Assembly: GCA_963576735.1 (NCBI GenBank)
Contig: OY755181.1
Coordinates: 4,278,001-4,342,000, forward strand
DNA length: 64,000 nt
From: Bedellia somnulentella
Lineage: Eukaryota > Arthropoda > Insecta > Lepidoptera > Bedelliidae
Direction of reading: 5' to 3'
Shown here piece after piece: positions 31,220 to 41,960 of this stretch (position 1 is the stretch's first letter; every line of letters starts with the position of its first letter). The notes under the pieces were generated by a model. That model saw only the letters and a program-made list of their open reading frames with translations, made no database searches and was not told the DNA's origin. Both the position numbers and the translations under genes were made by a program.

Positions 31220-31710
31220 ACATATATATATCTGAGGGCACCAAGTTTTAGATTATTATTAGATTAGACCTCTAGCGTCATCAAAATTTAATCTTTTAAA
31301 ATTACAGGTCTCATACAAACTCCCATCCCCTAGTTTAAGGGGTTGGAGGATGAAAGTTACAAGTTTTATATTTTTTTTGTTGTTTGTGTGCTAATACTAG
31401 CTTACATACAAAATTTCAGCTTTCTAGTACATTAGGAAATACCTTAATAATTTTGATGATCATCAGTGAGTCAGTGACGAAATCAGCGTTTTTTAGATAT
31501 AAATAAAATCTGAAGTATAAAAACTAATGTAATTAAAACTTAATATGTTCAATAAGTCCGCTATTGGCAATATATCCCGAAAATTTTGTTGATCTAGCAT
31601 AATCCAAACCCAAGTTATGAGGGTTCAAAAAAACGACGAAGCGCTTCGAGAAAAGGTAGGTAGTGCCCGTGCGCTTCGCTTGGCTCGTCTTGAGATATAG
31701 GTTCTGGAAC
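31220..31710 (+). repeat. Putative dispersed repeat, family unknown
   Basis: Segments such as ACAAAATTTCAGCTTTCTAG, CAGTGAGTCAGTGACGAAAT and GCTTCGAGAAAAGGTAGGTA look like repeat sequence I associate with Lepidoptera. No second copy in this window, so weakly supported. Confidence 0.3.
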
Positions 31711-32462
31711 AAATCAACTGATATATTTTTAACAATAACTTAAAACCTAAAACATAGGCATTAGGCAAAAAATATGAGGTTTGAGCAGTTAATGAAGGAA
31801 TCTTATATATTTAACTTAGATTTTAGGCTATCCACTAATATATTAAAGAACAGAAACGATATCTTGTATGCGTAGATTTTCTTTTGTTTTGAGTTGCTTT
31901 GTACTTACTCCAAAAACTGAATTCATGTAAACTTCCACGTTAAGAAGCAAAATATAAAACGACTGCCTCTAACACAGAAAGGCGTGGGTTCAGACTCTGA
32001 GTTGGGTCTTTACTGATGTATCTTTTATGATATGCTTTTTCGTGTCACTTTCTGAGCATATTTTCCGCCATTTGTCAAGGTTTTATGGCAAGCAGAACCA
32101 CCTGTTTTTGTTTGTACTTAGTTTAAAGTGCTCTCATAAACGTATTCCGGCTTCATATATTTTTTCAATTTATTTATTGTGTACCGATTTCGGTTATCCT
32201 GATGGTGCTGTTGGTCATCATAATAGTCTGTTTTTTACTTTAATATCTTAAAATAAAATTATGCTGAATATACAAACTTACAGGAACCAATTTTAAGTTT
32301 AACCTACACTCTTATAAATTATGGAGTTGAAAAATGCAATGCTAGGAAATACCAGGTGGTGGTTACAATAGATAGCATACTATGGTTCAACACTATATCA
32401 AGCCTGAAAAATAAACCGTTTCTCGAATGTTTATTAATTTACTTACCATCAAAGTAAAAGCA
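31711..32462. other. Unassigned stretch
   Basis: A 74-codon frame at 32027-32251 (+) has no recognised motif. Near 31985-32010 a GGCGTGGGTTCAGACTCTG stretch resembles a B box, but no A box fits. Confidence 0.35.
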
Positions 32463-32820
32463 TTTTGAGGAAACCCATACTTTGTTTGACTTACGCCCGA
32501 TTTCTGAATTGAGTATTCAAGCTGAACGACTCAAGTATCGTTTTATCTCATTCAGTTGTTAAGATTTCAATGCGACAGAACGATACTTAAGTTGTTCTCA
32601 GCTAGAATACTCAATTCAGAAATCGGGCGTTTGGTGTACTGAGTTACGCGGCGCTCATACAAAGCGGCTACATTCCTGCCGCTCGCTTGTCAAGTAAATG
32701 CGCTGTCCAAGCAATAATTAAATACTTTAAACTTGAGATGACAGAATGTTACTTGATATTCAGAAGTATGAGGGACTTCTGCCAACTTCTGGTATACACG
32801 ATGTAAACGACGACAAGTAT
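32463..32820 (+). repeat. SINE-B, 3' two thirds, interrupted by MITE
   Basis: TTTTGAGGAAACCCATAC before the MITE, then AATGCGCTGTCCAAGCAA, TTACTTGATATTCAGAAG and CTTCTGCCAACTTCTGG after it. Decayed at the 3' hairpin. Confidence 0.65.
32494..32629. mobile_element. Hairpin MITE, PIF/Harbinger-like, copy 2
   Basis: 136 bp, same ends as 14858-14995 (CGCCCGATTTCTGAATTGAG and inverse). Flanks are TTA on the left and TTT on the right, so the 3-bp duplication is imperfect here. The centre is in the opposite orientation to copy 1. Confidence 0.85.
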
Positions 32821-32840
32821 GTTTTTTATATTTATTTTTA

Positions 32841-33095
32841 TGTTAACGGTGAGGGATATAAAAACAAAGAATTATGAAAACAAAGTGAGGAATTCCTTAA
32901 GTCTTAGTAATACTTAGTCATGTGACAGTGTATTCGTTTAAAATGGTGATAGGCCTGCCCCGTATCACGTAAGTACAATGTCTAAGCAAAACGTGGGTAT
33001 ACTGAACACCAGGTGCCAATTTCACGTGATGCTTGGAAGTAATAGTACCTACGCCAACCCCTTCAGGAATATACGGCGTGGACTTTTGAGTTGAG
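32841..33095 (+). repeat. SINE-B, 5'-truncated
   Basis: From TGTTAACGGTGAGGGATA, with a 25-base insertion of A-rich sequence, through GTGACAGTGTATTCG to the hairpin AACCCCTTCAGGAATATAC and GGCGTGGACTTTTGAG. Confidence 0.8.
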
Positions 33096-33136
33096 ATGAG
33101 TATATTTATTTTCCATAGCCTGCATTTTATTTACTG

Positions 33137-33355
33137 TTGCAAATTCGTCTGACAACAATTTCACGGTCTCAGAAAGTAGAGTTAGACCAAACTGCAGTGG
33201 TTAGTAATGTTCCGCCGTTTGCAGACATCTATTTCAATTACCAACCGGACAGAATACTGATGTATTATTGGAACAACGGCATTGTTAGAGCTACTACTCC
33301 CAGTTATCTACGGAAAAACACAAGCAGGGTCAACAGCAAAGATATACAGCACTAG
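33137..33355 (+). CDS. Unrecognised 72-codon frame, possible exon
   Basis: The frame contains PPFADIYFNYQPDRILMYYW and has more balanced residue use than other short frames here. TTTCACGGTCTCAG ending at about 33174 resembles a 3' splice acceptor, which would make 33175-33355 a terminal exon. No family recognised and no second exon found. It may be chance. Confidence 0.25.
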   Translation: MQIRLTTISRSQKVELDQTAVVSNVPPFADIYFNYQPDRILMYYWNNGIVRATTPSYLRKNTSRVNSKDIQH

Positions 33356-33566
33356 TAGCATAAGGATTGTGAGTACGCATACGTCACATGAGAAGCAATA
33401 AACTGACAGATTACTGTGACAGTATCTCACTTCTCACATGACATATTCAGTCTCACACGCCTCTTACTACGGTGGCTGGTCAGTACACCCTGCTGGGTTC
33501 CGATTTATAATATGAATTTTTACTTAGCTAGAAAAACATTTAGATACCGCGATGTAGTATAATGTA

Positions 33567-33650
33567 AAAATTTTCGACTCCATCGGGACTCGAACCCACG
33601 ACCTCGGGTATGAGCCCCCGTCGCTCAGCCAACTGAGCTATGATATCTTG
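33567..33650 (-). repeat. tRNA-like sequence, family C relative
   Basis: Minus strand: ATAGCTCAGTTGGCTGAGC (perfect D arm), GGCTCATACCCGAGGTCG and GTGGGTTCGAGTCCCGATGG. The anticodon arm needs an 8-base loop and the acceptor stem is poor. The CGAAAATTTTTAC following it matches the family C tail start. Pseudo-tRNA. Confidence 0.6.
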
Positions 33651-34129
33651 TGACCACTCGCGCAAAAATTTGTATTCGTTTGTTTTTTTTACACCTTTTA
33701 ATGGTGTTAGGTGAAATGTACATCCTAATTACTGACTTGTCCATCAAAACTGAGGTTCTATGTAAAATATAAATTACATGATATTCATAAAGGCTTCAAC
33801 TAAATTGCTATACTCACGAATTTTATCTTTCAGAATACCCGAAAGTATCTCACAGTAAGCATCCCTTTTCTGTCCAACTCTGTCTTTTAATCAGAGTACT
33901 GCGAGCCTTGACAGCTTTGTAGTCCGAATTAATATACAGGTACATTAAACTTCTAAAGGGGTCAGCTGCAATACTAATTGGGGCTTAACTGTAGAATCAG
34001 GCTTTATATCATTACTTGTTACGTTACATTAATTAAGTTCGTTAGCTAAACTTAATAATGAATAGAATATGAAACACACGATTGTACAATATTATGTAAA
34101 ACATGTTTTACAACATGGCATATTGTATT
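33651..34129. other. Unassigned stretch
   Basis: No frame or repeat match seen up to the target duplication of the next SINE-D. Confidence 0.4.
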
Positions 34130-34472
34130 TCTGATTGACTGCCTCCGTGGTCTCGCGGTTAAGCACTTGGACACAAGCACACAAGTACGGAGGTCTCGGG
34201 TTCGATCTCCGGGGGGTGGTAACCTTACAAATTCAATTTGTTAGGTCTAACCCTGTTTGGAAGGATATTGCAGGCTTGAATCACCTGATTATCCGAAAAT
34301 TAAGATGATTCCGTGCTTCGGAGGACACGTTAAGCCGTCGGTCCCGGCTACTATTGCGGTAGTAGTCGTTAGTCTGCCAACCCGCAATTGACCAGCGTGG
34401 TGGACTATGGCCAAATCGCACTATATAGGGTAGGCTCGAGCCCCTTGGTGGGGACATATATGGGCTGAGAGG
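34130..34472 (+). repeat. SINE-D, full length reference copy
   Basis: 343 bp between 10-bp ATATTGTATT duplications (34120-34129 and 34473-34482). Head GCCTCCGTGGTCTCGCGGTT with B box GGGTTCGATCTCC, body GAATCACCTGATTATCCG and GGAGGACACGTTAAGCCG, end TGGGGACATATATGGGCTGA. The 3' end does not share the CCC-GGG/CGTGA layout of SINE-A and SINE-B. Confidence 0.9.
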
Positions 34473-34743
34473 ATATTGTATTCATATTATACTTAACTTT
34501 TCCGCTGAAAGAGAGCCACTATTATGATTGATAAACTAAAAAGGGAACATTTTATAATCTCATACGATCAACATGTGAATAAAAAAAAACTCAGCTATCA
34601 CATGTTGTTATTTAATATTGTTACCGTAGTAATGCGCTAAACCAAAAATATAGCGATATTAGCTGAACCGGCAACGTTATTTTGGCATATAAATTATTTC
34701 TCGTTGATACCTAACCGACTAAATAAAAATAAGATGTTAGAGG

Positions 34744-35533
34744 TGTATATGTCGCAGTCGGATTGTATAATCGGGCGTTTTACATTACGGCTAGCCGTTA
34801 TCTAAAACAGCGCCGTTTTGTAATGCGGCGGTTCAAGTATAAGCCGGATTGAATGCGGCTAGATATAAAACCGCCGGTTTGCATTCGACGCTATATGTCA
34901 TTCAACACGTCTAGCCATAACGTATATAGCCATAAGCGAGATTAGCCGCCACTTTGAAAGATTTTAGTTCCGATTGTTAACACTCGTAGTGTTTCCTGAC
35001 ATAACAACATCAAGGGCGAGTGAGTTGTTAAATTATAAAGTTTTGAGTGAAATAAACTATGAAAACGTCATAAATATGTCGGTTAACAGTGACTTTGAGA
35101 ACTAATTTCAATACAGATTTAAAATACAGATAACCTATAAAAGGTGCTCGCTCCGCTACGCTTCGCTCGCTCGTTTTATACATAACCTAACCTAGCTAAA
35201 TGTGACCTAGCTTTTTTTTCCCCCGAAGGGGGCTTTTGCCCCCCGACCCACCCGAGCAGAACTTATTTTTTTATAAAGACTAATCATTATGATTTTAAAT
35301 GGTATGTGAAATATTTTCGGACCTCCGATGATGGGAGTTAACAAGTTATGTAAGAAAAAGCGCACCCGAGTATAGGTACGATGCGGCTAAACGTGGGCCG
35401 CCTTATTGAAAAACGTATCGCAATAAAAATCTAGCTAATGCTTGAACCGCCGCATTACAAAACGGCGCTGTTTTAGATAACGGCTAGCCGTAATGTAAAA
35501 CGGCAGATTATACAATCCGGCTGCGACATATAC
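34744..35533. mobile_element. Long-TIR non-autonomous DNA element
   Basis: About 790 bp with inverted arms of about 97 bp (34744-34840 and 35437-35533) sharing GTATATGTCGCAG, CGGATTGTATAATC and ACATTACGGCTAGCCGTTA. The interior has a CCCCCGAAGGGGGC hairpin near 35221 and no coding frame. Target duplication unclear, superfamily unknown. Confidence 0.8.
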
Positions 35534-35828
35534 AACCCTTACCACTTAGGAGTATAATAAACAGTTCTAAACCTATTCTCAAGCTTATCGAATGTGTGTG
35601 CAAAATTCAATTTAAATCTGTTCAGCCGTTTCGTTTAAACATTAAATTAGAGATTTTTTATAAACGGGACACCAAATGTTCATTCTGTTTAAATTCGGAG
35701 TGGCTTGGGCAAATGGTGTGACTTTGACTTTAATTACGTGATACAACTTCTGTTTAGTTTTATCAAAAGTCACATATGAACAATTGGTCTAGTTTTTTAA
35801 ATAATTTATCTACTTCTTAAAACTATAC

Positions 35829-36076
35829 ATACATACATACATATACTCACGGCTATAAATCTCATGAAAGGGTAGCCAGAGCTAGGGAATTAGAAATTCC
35901 TCAGCCACTTTTGGAAGTTGCGTGGGGAAAAGATGGTGAAACAAAGGTTTTTGGTGATGGGTCTCCAACCGCATCGCCCAAAAATCCCTTAAAAGCCTTA
36001 ATACCGTTAGTCGCCTCCTACGTACACCCACCGGAAGAAATGGGGTAGTGCTATTCTAAGCCGACACTACACAGCA
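35829..36076 (-). repeat. SINE-A, full length reference copy
   Basis: 248 bp between 12-bp TTAAAACTATAC duplications (35817-35828 and 36077-36088). Running from tail to 5' end: (ATAC)n, ACTCACGGCTATAAATC, TCAGCCACTTTTGGAAG, GGTCTCCAACCGCATCGCC and CCGACACTACACAGC. Read in sense, CGGCTTAGAATAG sits about 12 bases from the start like an A box, and GGTTGGAGACC further on is 9/11 to a B box. Confidence 0.95.
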
Positions 36077-36088
36077 TTAAAACTATAC

Positions 36089-36607
36089 TAAAAAACAAAT
36101 ATTTTCTCGAATATTCCATCATCGCATATTAAATTCAATTTGAATTAAGAAAGTATCCGGAGAACACAGAGTGAAGCATAAAGCACAAATTTAAAAAAAG
36201 AGTTCTCAATTCGAATCGGCGATTCCGGAAATGGATGAATTCCTTTTCTCATTTCAAAAATAAGTTCATAAAAAATCTTAGGTGATTTCACCTGCATTGT
36301 TGAGAACTGCAAAGTCACATTTTAAAACAATAGTCTCTATAAAGGAAAGAGCAGTTTTCTCAAAAGAAATAAGACGGCGACTATTTACTGCGGGAAGTGG
36401 CTGGTTCCTGTGGAAATTTCGAAGCAGTTTACATACTATTTCCGTATCCTTTGCAAAAAGGTGAAAACAAAAAGAACGGTAATGCTGTTCGAAACTTTTC
36501 GCGTTTGCAAGTAAGACTCATTTCAGCCGGATGTAAAAGAATGTTTAAATACTAGTTCTGTATGCACTTAAATTCAATAGCTTTGCGTTTTATACAAAAT
36601 TTGTTTA
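36089..36607. other. Unassigned stretch
   Basis: A 60-codon frame at 36282-36464 (+) has no known motif. Confidence 0.4.
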
Positions 36608-36812
36608 GCTGTGTAGTTTTGGTTTAGAATAGCACAATCACTTTTTCCCCTGGATATTCGTAAAACTCGACTTAGGATACAGGGGTTTTTTTGTGTGGTT
36701 TTTGAGTGATGAGATTCGAGACCCATTACCAACAAACTGTATTTTACTATCTTTTCACTACTCAATATTTTATACTTTAGCTCTGGTTTCCCTGCTCTGG
36801 TTAGATAGTGTA
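36608..36812 (+). repeat. SINE-A, decayed
   Basis: GCTGTGTAGTTTTGGTTTAG, ACTCGACTTAGGATACAGGG, GAGACCCATTACCAACAAAC and CTATCTTTTCACTACTCAA, in order. The 3' end is degenerate. Confidence 0.7.
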
Positions 36813-37177
36813 ACGGGCTTATTTCCTAATGTGTAAATTTATATTTTTTGCGAAAGGTGGGTAAATTGGTCAATCCTGTTATCAAAAATGTAACGAGGTA
36901 CTAAAGTACAATTTTTGGAATATACGGTCAGAGTAAGGGTAAAACTAAACTTCGACTCAACCGGAGACATCAGAGTTGTTAAATCTATATTCATCCATTA
37001 AATTTATGAAAATACTTTACAAGAAATACAAGGGGCTCCGACGCTCAGGCATAGCGGTGAACTTAAGTGATCTAAGTTTTCCATTTACATTAGTGAATCG
37101 ATCGATGCATGAAAATGTTATAAGAAATTTAAGCTTTGTATTACGCTAGTACTTTTACGCTCACTATATGATATTGT

Positions 37178-37303
37178 GCTGTTCAGTATCGGTTTACAAT
37201 AAAATTACCTCATTACTTCCTGTTTCCGTTTTACGAGAAGACTAAACGTAATTAGGATTTCAAAGTGACTGTTGGGTGAAGTGGTTGAAAATTCATCTTC
37301 TAT
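37178..37303 (+). repeat. SINE-A, decayed 5' half
   Basis: GCTGTTCAGTATCGGTTTAC, TACGAGAAGACTAAACG and TTGGGTGAAGTGGTTGAAAA. One of the oldest copies in the window. Confidence 0.55.
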
Positions 37304-37589
37304 TGTAGCATCTAAACCAGAGAGGATTGAATAAAGACTTATATATTAGATCAATGATGTTCACATGAGTTCACATATTATGTATCATAATATTTATATG
37401 TATTATAATATAAGTTTTAATTTATTGTATCATATGTATTTATATTTTTGTTAATAGTTTATTATTTTATAACTAGATTTAATTTTGACTGGATTGTTGT
37501 ATTGTTTGTGTAGATTAACGCATAGTTATCAGTTTCACCATTTTGTTGTACATCTATCTCACATGACTCTAATTTATTGACCTCTCCAT

Positions 37590-37725
37590 TCAAAGGTTGT
37601 CTGGAAGAGATCGCTTTTAGTGATAAGAATGCCAATTGTTCTTTCGTTAATTCATTCTGTGTATTTGTTTTACCATATTTAATGTACAATAAAGAGTTTT
37701 CTATTCTGTCCTATTCTATAAGTTC
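37590..37725 (+). mobile_element. LINE 3' UTR fragment
   Basis: GGTTGTCTGGAAGAGATCGC, TTTTAGTGATAAGAATGCC, and AATGTACAATAAAGAGTTTT followed by (CTATT)n. I recall this arrangement as a widespread insect LINE 3' end, but the exact clade is not certain. A minus-strand frame at 37462-37689 is a shadow of it. Confidence 0.55.
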
Positions 37726-38452
37726 ATATACAAATAGTTTAAGTTAAATTTAAGTAGAAGTATATCGAAATCTAGACTGCGAAATAAGTCCTGTACTTTA
37801 TCTTGAGATATGAACTAGAACTGCGCTATACTTCTCGTTTTATACTTTATTATAACTTCCGTGGAGAAATCTAAGATGCGGTTTCTTTCAAAAAAATTAA
37901 CAAGGTCTAGATGTCTCATCGTTTTATAAACACAAAGTTTAGGAATATCTTATATTAAAAATAGGCTGAAAACAAATATAAAATTAAATAAGAATTTACT
38001 CATAGGTGTTTTCAAATATGATTTTGAGAGGCTCAGTGATCAGCAAATTACGTATAAAAAGACTAAATAGCTATTACTGCAAAAGCCAAGGACATAAAGA
38101 GTTAGCAAACTCGAATTAATTCATGAAAATCATTACGACGGCAACGGCTTTAAATCTAGGAAAAAATATGCGTTACAAGCCAAATAATATTGAGAAATTC
38201 GGTTTCTTAAAAAATATGTATACCTCCATGTTTTCCCAAAGGAGAATTCACACCTTCAATATTTCTTTTACGCAGACTTGGTTTATGAGCGTGCGGAGTT
38301 TTTTATGGGCTTTCTAACGTGTCCCTGGGGACACATAACGCGCGGTCAGTAAATTTGAATAACAGAAAAGTGAGTTTTAGGAAAAGGATCAAGATGGAAC
38401 GAAGTTAAATCCAGTCTTTATAATTTAACTTCCTTTTCTATTTGTAAAGACA
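37726..38452. other. Unassigned stretch
   Basis: A 64-codon frame at 38123-38317 (+) is unrecognised. A 16-base palindrome GTGTCCCTGGGGACAC sits near 38320. Confidence 0.35.
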
Positions 38453-38691
38453 CATACATACATACACTTTCGGCCATAAATCCCATAAAGGGGTAGCCAG
38501 AGCTTCAGAGCTAGAAACTCCACAGCCACATTTGAAAGTTGATAAGGGACAAGATGGTACAAATGAAGTATCATTGGTGATGGGTCTTCAACGCATCGCC
38601 CAATTAACAATTAAAAAACCCCTTTACCCTTTAGTTGCCTCTTACGACACCCGTGGGAGAAAAGGGTAGTGACATTCTAAGACTACACGGC
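38453..38691 (-). repeat. SINE-A, full length, diverged
   Basis: From (CATA)n and TTCGGCCATAAATCCC through AAGGGGTAGCCAGAGC and TTGCCTCTTACGACACCC to the 5' end GACTACACGGC. Confidence 0.85.
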
Positions 38692-39209
38692 AAAAAAAGT
38701 AATAATATTATCGGAGTTTCAACACAATATGGTCGTTTTTTAGTAAATTGGATATTATTATATTAAATTACCGATATGGATTTGATACATTATTTTACGT
38801 AAAATCATACAGAACATTTTACACCGCCAGAGCCAGCAGTTGAAATACGACGATGCTAATTAAAATCAATTTAAAATTATGCAATTCGTATATTAATTTC
38901 GAATTAATTAGTTGAGTTGAATTTTAATATGTACGTACAAATATAATCAACTCGCCAATCACTGGTGTTTTAAAACATACAGAAAAGAAGTTATACTTTA
39001 TCAGAAACTTCATAATGACATTCAATGATTGTCACGGGTGTCTAACCAAAGATTATTATTGGCTCGAAAAAATATTTCACAATCAAAACGAAAATAATAA
39101 AAAATACCAATTCAAAAAACTCTATTAAGAATCATACTAACAATGACTAATTGTAATAATTATAATTGGTAATATGTCATGTGTTAAATTAATCTGTTTC
39201 ACCAATTTA
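38692..39209. other. AT-rich stretch, nothing recognised
   Basis: No frame or repeat match seen. Confidence 0.4.
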
Positions 39210-39223
39210 ACAAAAACTATTAA

Positions 39224-39480
39224 CATACATACATACATATACTCACGGCTATAAATCCTTTGACGGGGTAGCCAGAGCTTTGGAATGGAATGAGTCCTCA
39301 GCCTCTTTTGGAAGTTGATTGGAGAAAAGATGGTAATAATGAATGTTTTTGGTGACGGGTCCCCAACCACATCGCGCAAAAATCACTTCACAACAATCAC
39401 AAAATCCTCGATACCCTTAGTTGCCCCTTACGATCACCCACAGATAGAAATGGGGTAGTGTTATTCTAAGCCAACACTAC
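39224..39480 (-). repeat. SINE-A, full length
   Basis: 257 bp between 14-bp ACAAAAACTATTAA duplications (39210-39223 and 39481-39494). A local duplication of a CACTTCACAACAATCACAA-type segment is present near 39385-39402. Confidence 0.95.
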
Positions 39481-39528
39481 ACAAAAACTATTAATTTATA
39501 ACATTATAAGGTTTATTATTCAACAACC

Positions 39529-39896
39529 ATGTAGCTCAGTGAGTAGAACATCGCTTATCCTGCAGACGAGACGGTGAGGATTCTAATCCCTGGTTGGGCA
39601 TACACCAATTTGTCTTTTCTAAAGACATATATGTTGTTCATTTATCATGGCCGTTAACGGTGAAGGAAACATCGTAAGGAAACCCCCATGGCTGAGTTGT
39701 ACTTAGTCATGTGACATTGTATTCGTACAAAACGGCAATAAGCCTGCCTCCTATCACGTGATTACACTGTCTTAGCAAAACGTGGATACTCTGAACACTA
39801 GGTGACAATGTCACGTGATATTCAGTAGTATTAGTACCTCTGACGACCCCTTTGGGTTACGGCTTCGGTTACGGTCTGAACGTTTGAGTTTAAGTA
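39529..39896 (+). repeat. SINE-B, full length
   Basis: A box TAGCTCAGTGAGTAG, degenerate B box, TACACCAATTTGTCTTTTC, GTGACATTGTATTCGTAC and GTGATATTCAGTAGTATTAG. The 3' end is altered: the hairpin is replaced by GGGTTACGGCTTCGGTTACGG before CTGAACGTTTGAG. Confidence 0.85.
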
Positions 39897-40302
39897 TTAT
39901 TATTATTTATATTAATAGTATCGGGGCATGTTTGCATTTATTATAAAGGGTATTTTTCTCCATTGCCTTACTACACCTTAAAATAATTTCGTTAATTGAA
40001 ATCGAATAACATATATATCACATTTATCCTCGAAATTTCCATACCAAAAAAGCTTTAATCATTATAACTTAATTAAAATTTACATTTCTTTTAATACCAT
40101 TTGCACTTACAATGTTAATTTTTGGGGCCATTAGCCTGCTGTCGCCAAAATGGCTGCCGATGAAAAATGAACGTGATGCCAATATCAATAAATATTATCT
40201 TACTTTATGCGTTCACGATATATATATATATATATACTACGCTTTTATATTCTTGTCAAATGTTTTTTTTTACAGCTTTTTGTTTTTTTTACTATACTTA
40301 AT
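39897..40302. other. AT-rich stretch, nothing recognised
   Basis: Contains a short (TA)n at 40219-40237 and poly-T tracts. No gene supported. Confidence 0.4.
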
Positions 40303-40541
40303 TGTTTAGTGTCGGCTTAGAATAGCACTACCCCATTTCAACACGTGGGCGTAAGAGGCAACTAAGGGTATCGCAGCTTTTTAAGGGATTTTTGAGCAAT
40401 GCGGTTGGAGACCCATCATCAACAATCTTTATTTTACCATCTTTTCACAACTCAACTTCAACAAGTGGCTGAGAAACCTCTAATTCCTCAGCTTTGGCTA
40501 CCCCTTTTAGGGATTTATAACCGTGAGTATATGTATGTGTG
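40303..40541 (+). repeat. SINE-A, near full length
   Basis: From TTAGTGTCGGCTTAGAATAG to ACCGTGAGTATATGTATG, with the hairpin TACCCCTTTTAGGGATT kept. Confidence 0.9.
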
Positions 40542-40645
40542 TTTGGTATTTTTTCAGTGATTTCAATCTGTAATACGCTGTTACATTATTTAAATTATGG
40601 TTATATGACTATATTAATTTTGTTTTCAGGTCTTAATTCAGAAAC

Positions 40646-40900
40646 ATACATACATACATACATATAGTCACGGCTATAAATCTTTAGAAGGGGTAGCCAG
40701 AGCTAAGGAATTAGAAATTCCTCAGCCACTTTTGGAAAGTTAAGTGGGAAAAAGATTGTAAAGTAAAGGTTGTTGGTGATGGGTCTCTAACCGCATAGCC
40801 CAAAAATCCCTAAAAAGCCCCAATACCGTTAGTCGCCTCTTACGTACACCCATTTGTAGAAGCGGGGTAGTGCTATTCTAAGCCGACACTACACGGCATC
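40646..40900 (-). repeat. SINE-A, full length
   Basis: 255 bp between 12-bp TAATTCAGAAAC duplications (40634-40645 and 40901-40912). It faces the plus-strand SINE-A at 40303 tail to tail, about 100 bp away. Confidence 0.95.
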
Positions 40901-41063
40901 TAATTCAGAAACTCGGTATTATTTAGCTTATATCTAAGCAATGATGTTGAAACATCCGTGGCCGAGTGGATAGGTGAGTAGCTTCGCAGTTCGGAGGTTG
41001 GGGGTTCGATCTCCGAACAACATTCATGTAATGAGCATTAATGATTGTTTCTTAGTTTGGATA

Positions 41064-41195
41064 TCTTCTATATCTTCTATACTATAATAAGACTGTAACG
41101 AGGTCAAAACTATACATTGGAGAAAAAAAAATAAAAACCGGTGGAATATGGTTTATTTTCGATACTGAAGCCAAAACTGCTATTTTTGAAAAAAA

Positions 41196-41226
<31 letters not shown>

Positions 41227-41863
41227 ATGTCCGTTCATCACGTTAATTCTACCGAACCGACCTTGATCAAATTTGGCATGAATGTAGGTTATACACCTGG
41301 CCAACATATAGGATATAATTTATCCCGGATTTCGCAAGGATTCCCACAGGAGCATAAAAAAATGTAACTTTTATATGGTTCCCCATATTTACACGATTAA
41401 TTTTTTCATCGACCGAATTTATCGGACTCTTCAATAATAGTCTTTTTGAAAAATACCCTTATTTTTTCATCAAAATGATTGTCTATTTAATTGTTTGTCA
41501 ATAGTATGACTACTAGATATATAGGATATCACAAATTTGAGACTTACACAAATGTCTGCGTGGCGTAGCGGTATACCGTTTGGTCAACACTAAGTACGAA
41601 AGACCTAGGTTCGAATCCCGGGTGGTCAAAGTCTTTTTGCGTATTTTTTTTGCTTTTGTTTTAGGTTAGAATAATAGGATGCACTAATCCTTCTTTTTCA
41701 CATTCAACTATGCGAATATGTATGAATAAAGATAATTGAAAGCATATTGTATGAATATTGCGTTGCTTTCTGCATCGCGGTACGATTTCTTATTTTATTT
41801 GTTATAGATACTTCAGTTCATACTAAACTTTTATGACAGTTCGAAGACTGTCGGGTCAGCTAG
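41064..41863 (+). mobile_element. Non-autonomous Helitron, 800 bp
   Basis: 5' end TCTTCTATATC, 3' end GGGTCAGCTAG, inserted between A (41063) and T (41864) with no target duplication. A hairpin GACAGT-TCGAAG-ACTGTC (41835-41852) lies 7 bases before the terminal CTAG. These are the known Helitron hallmarks, and the interrupted SINE-E confirms both ends. It includes a (GTCT)n array near 41196-41226 and a tRNA-like passenger at 41552. No Rep/helicase coding. Confidence 0.9.
41552..41633 (+). repeat. tRNA-like segment inside the Helitron
   Basis: TGCGTGGCGTAGCGGTAT (A-box-like) and CCTAGGTTCGAATCCCGGG (B box) about 35 bases apart. The arms do not form a good cloverleaf, so it is a tRNA-derived fragment carried by the Helitron and not a tRNA gene. 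Confidence 0.55.
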
Positions 41864-41960
41864 TTATTTATATGTGTAAAACATAATATTAAATATATCA
41901 TTGAGTTAGTATCCCATAATACAAGTCATACTTACTTTGGGGCTAACTTGATCTGTGTGT

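Larger units (their letters stand above)
40950..41960 (+). repeat. SINE-E, interrupted by Helitron
   Basis: Head CATCCGTGGCCGAGTGGAT with B box GGGGGTTCGATCTCC, then ATGAGCATTAATGATTGTTTC up to TTGGATA (41063). The body resumes at 41864 (TTATTTATATGTG, AATATTAAATATATCATTGAG, TTTGGGGCTAACTT). Joining the two sides gives the normal SINE-E order. Confidence 0.85.

Noticed and set aside
33567..33650. A tRNA-Met-like gene on the minus strand
   Set aside because: The CAT triplet sits in an 8-base loop, the acceptor stem does not pair well, and the following tail matches the family C repeat.
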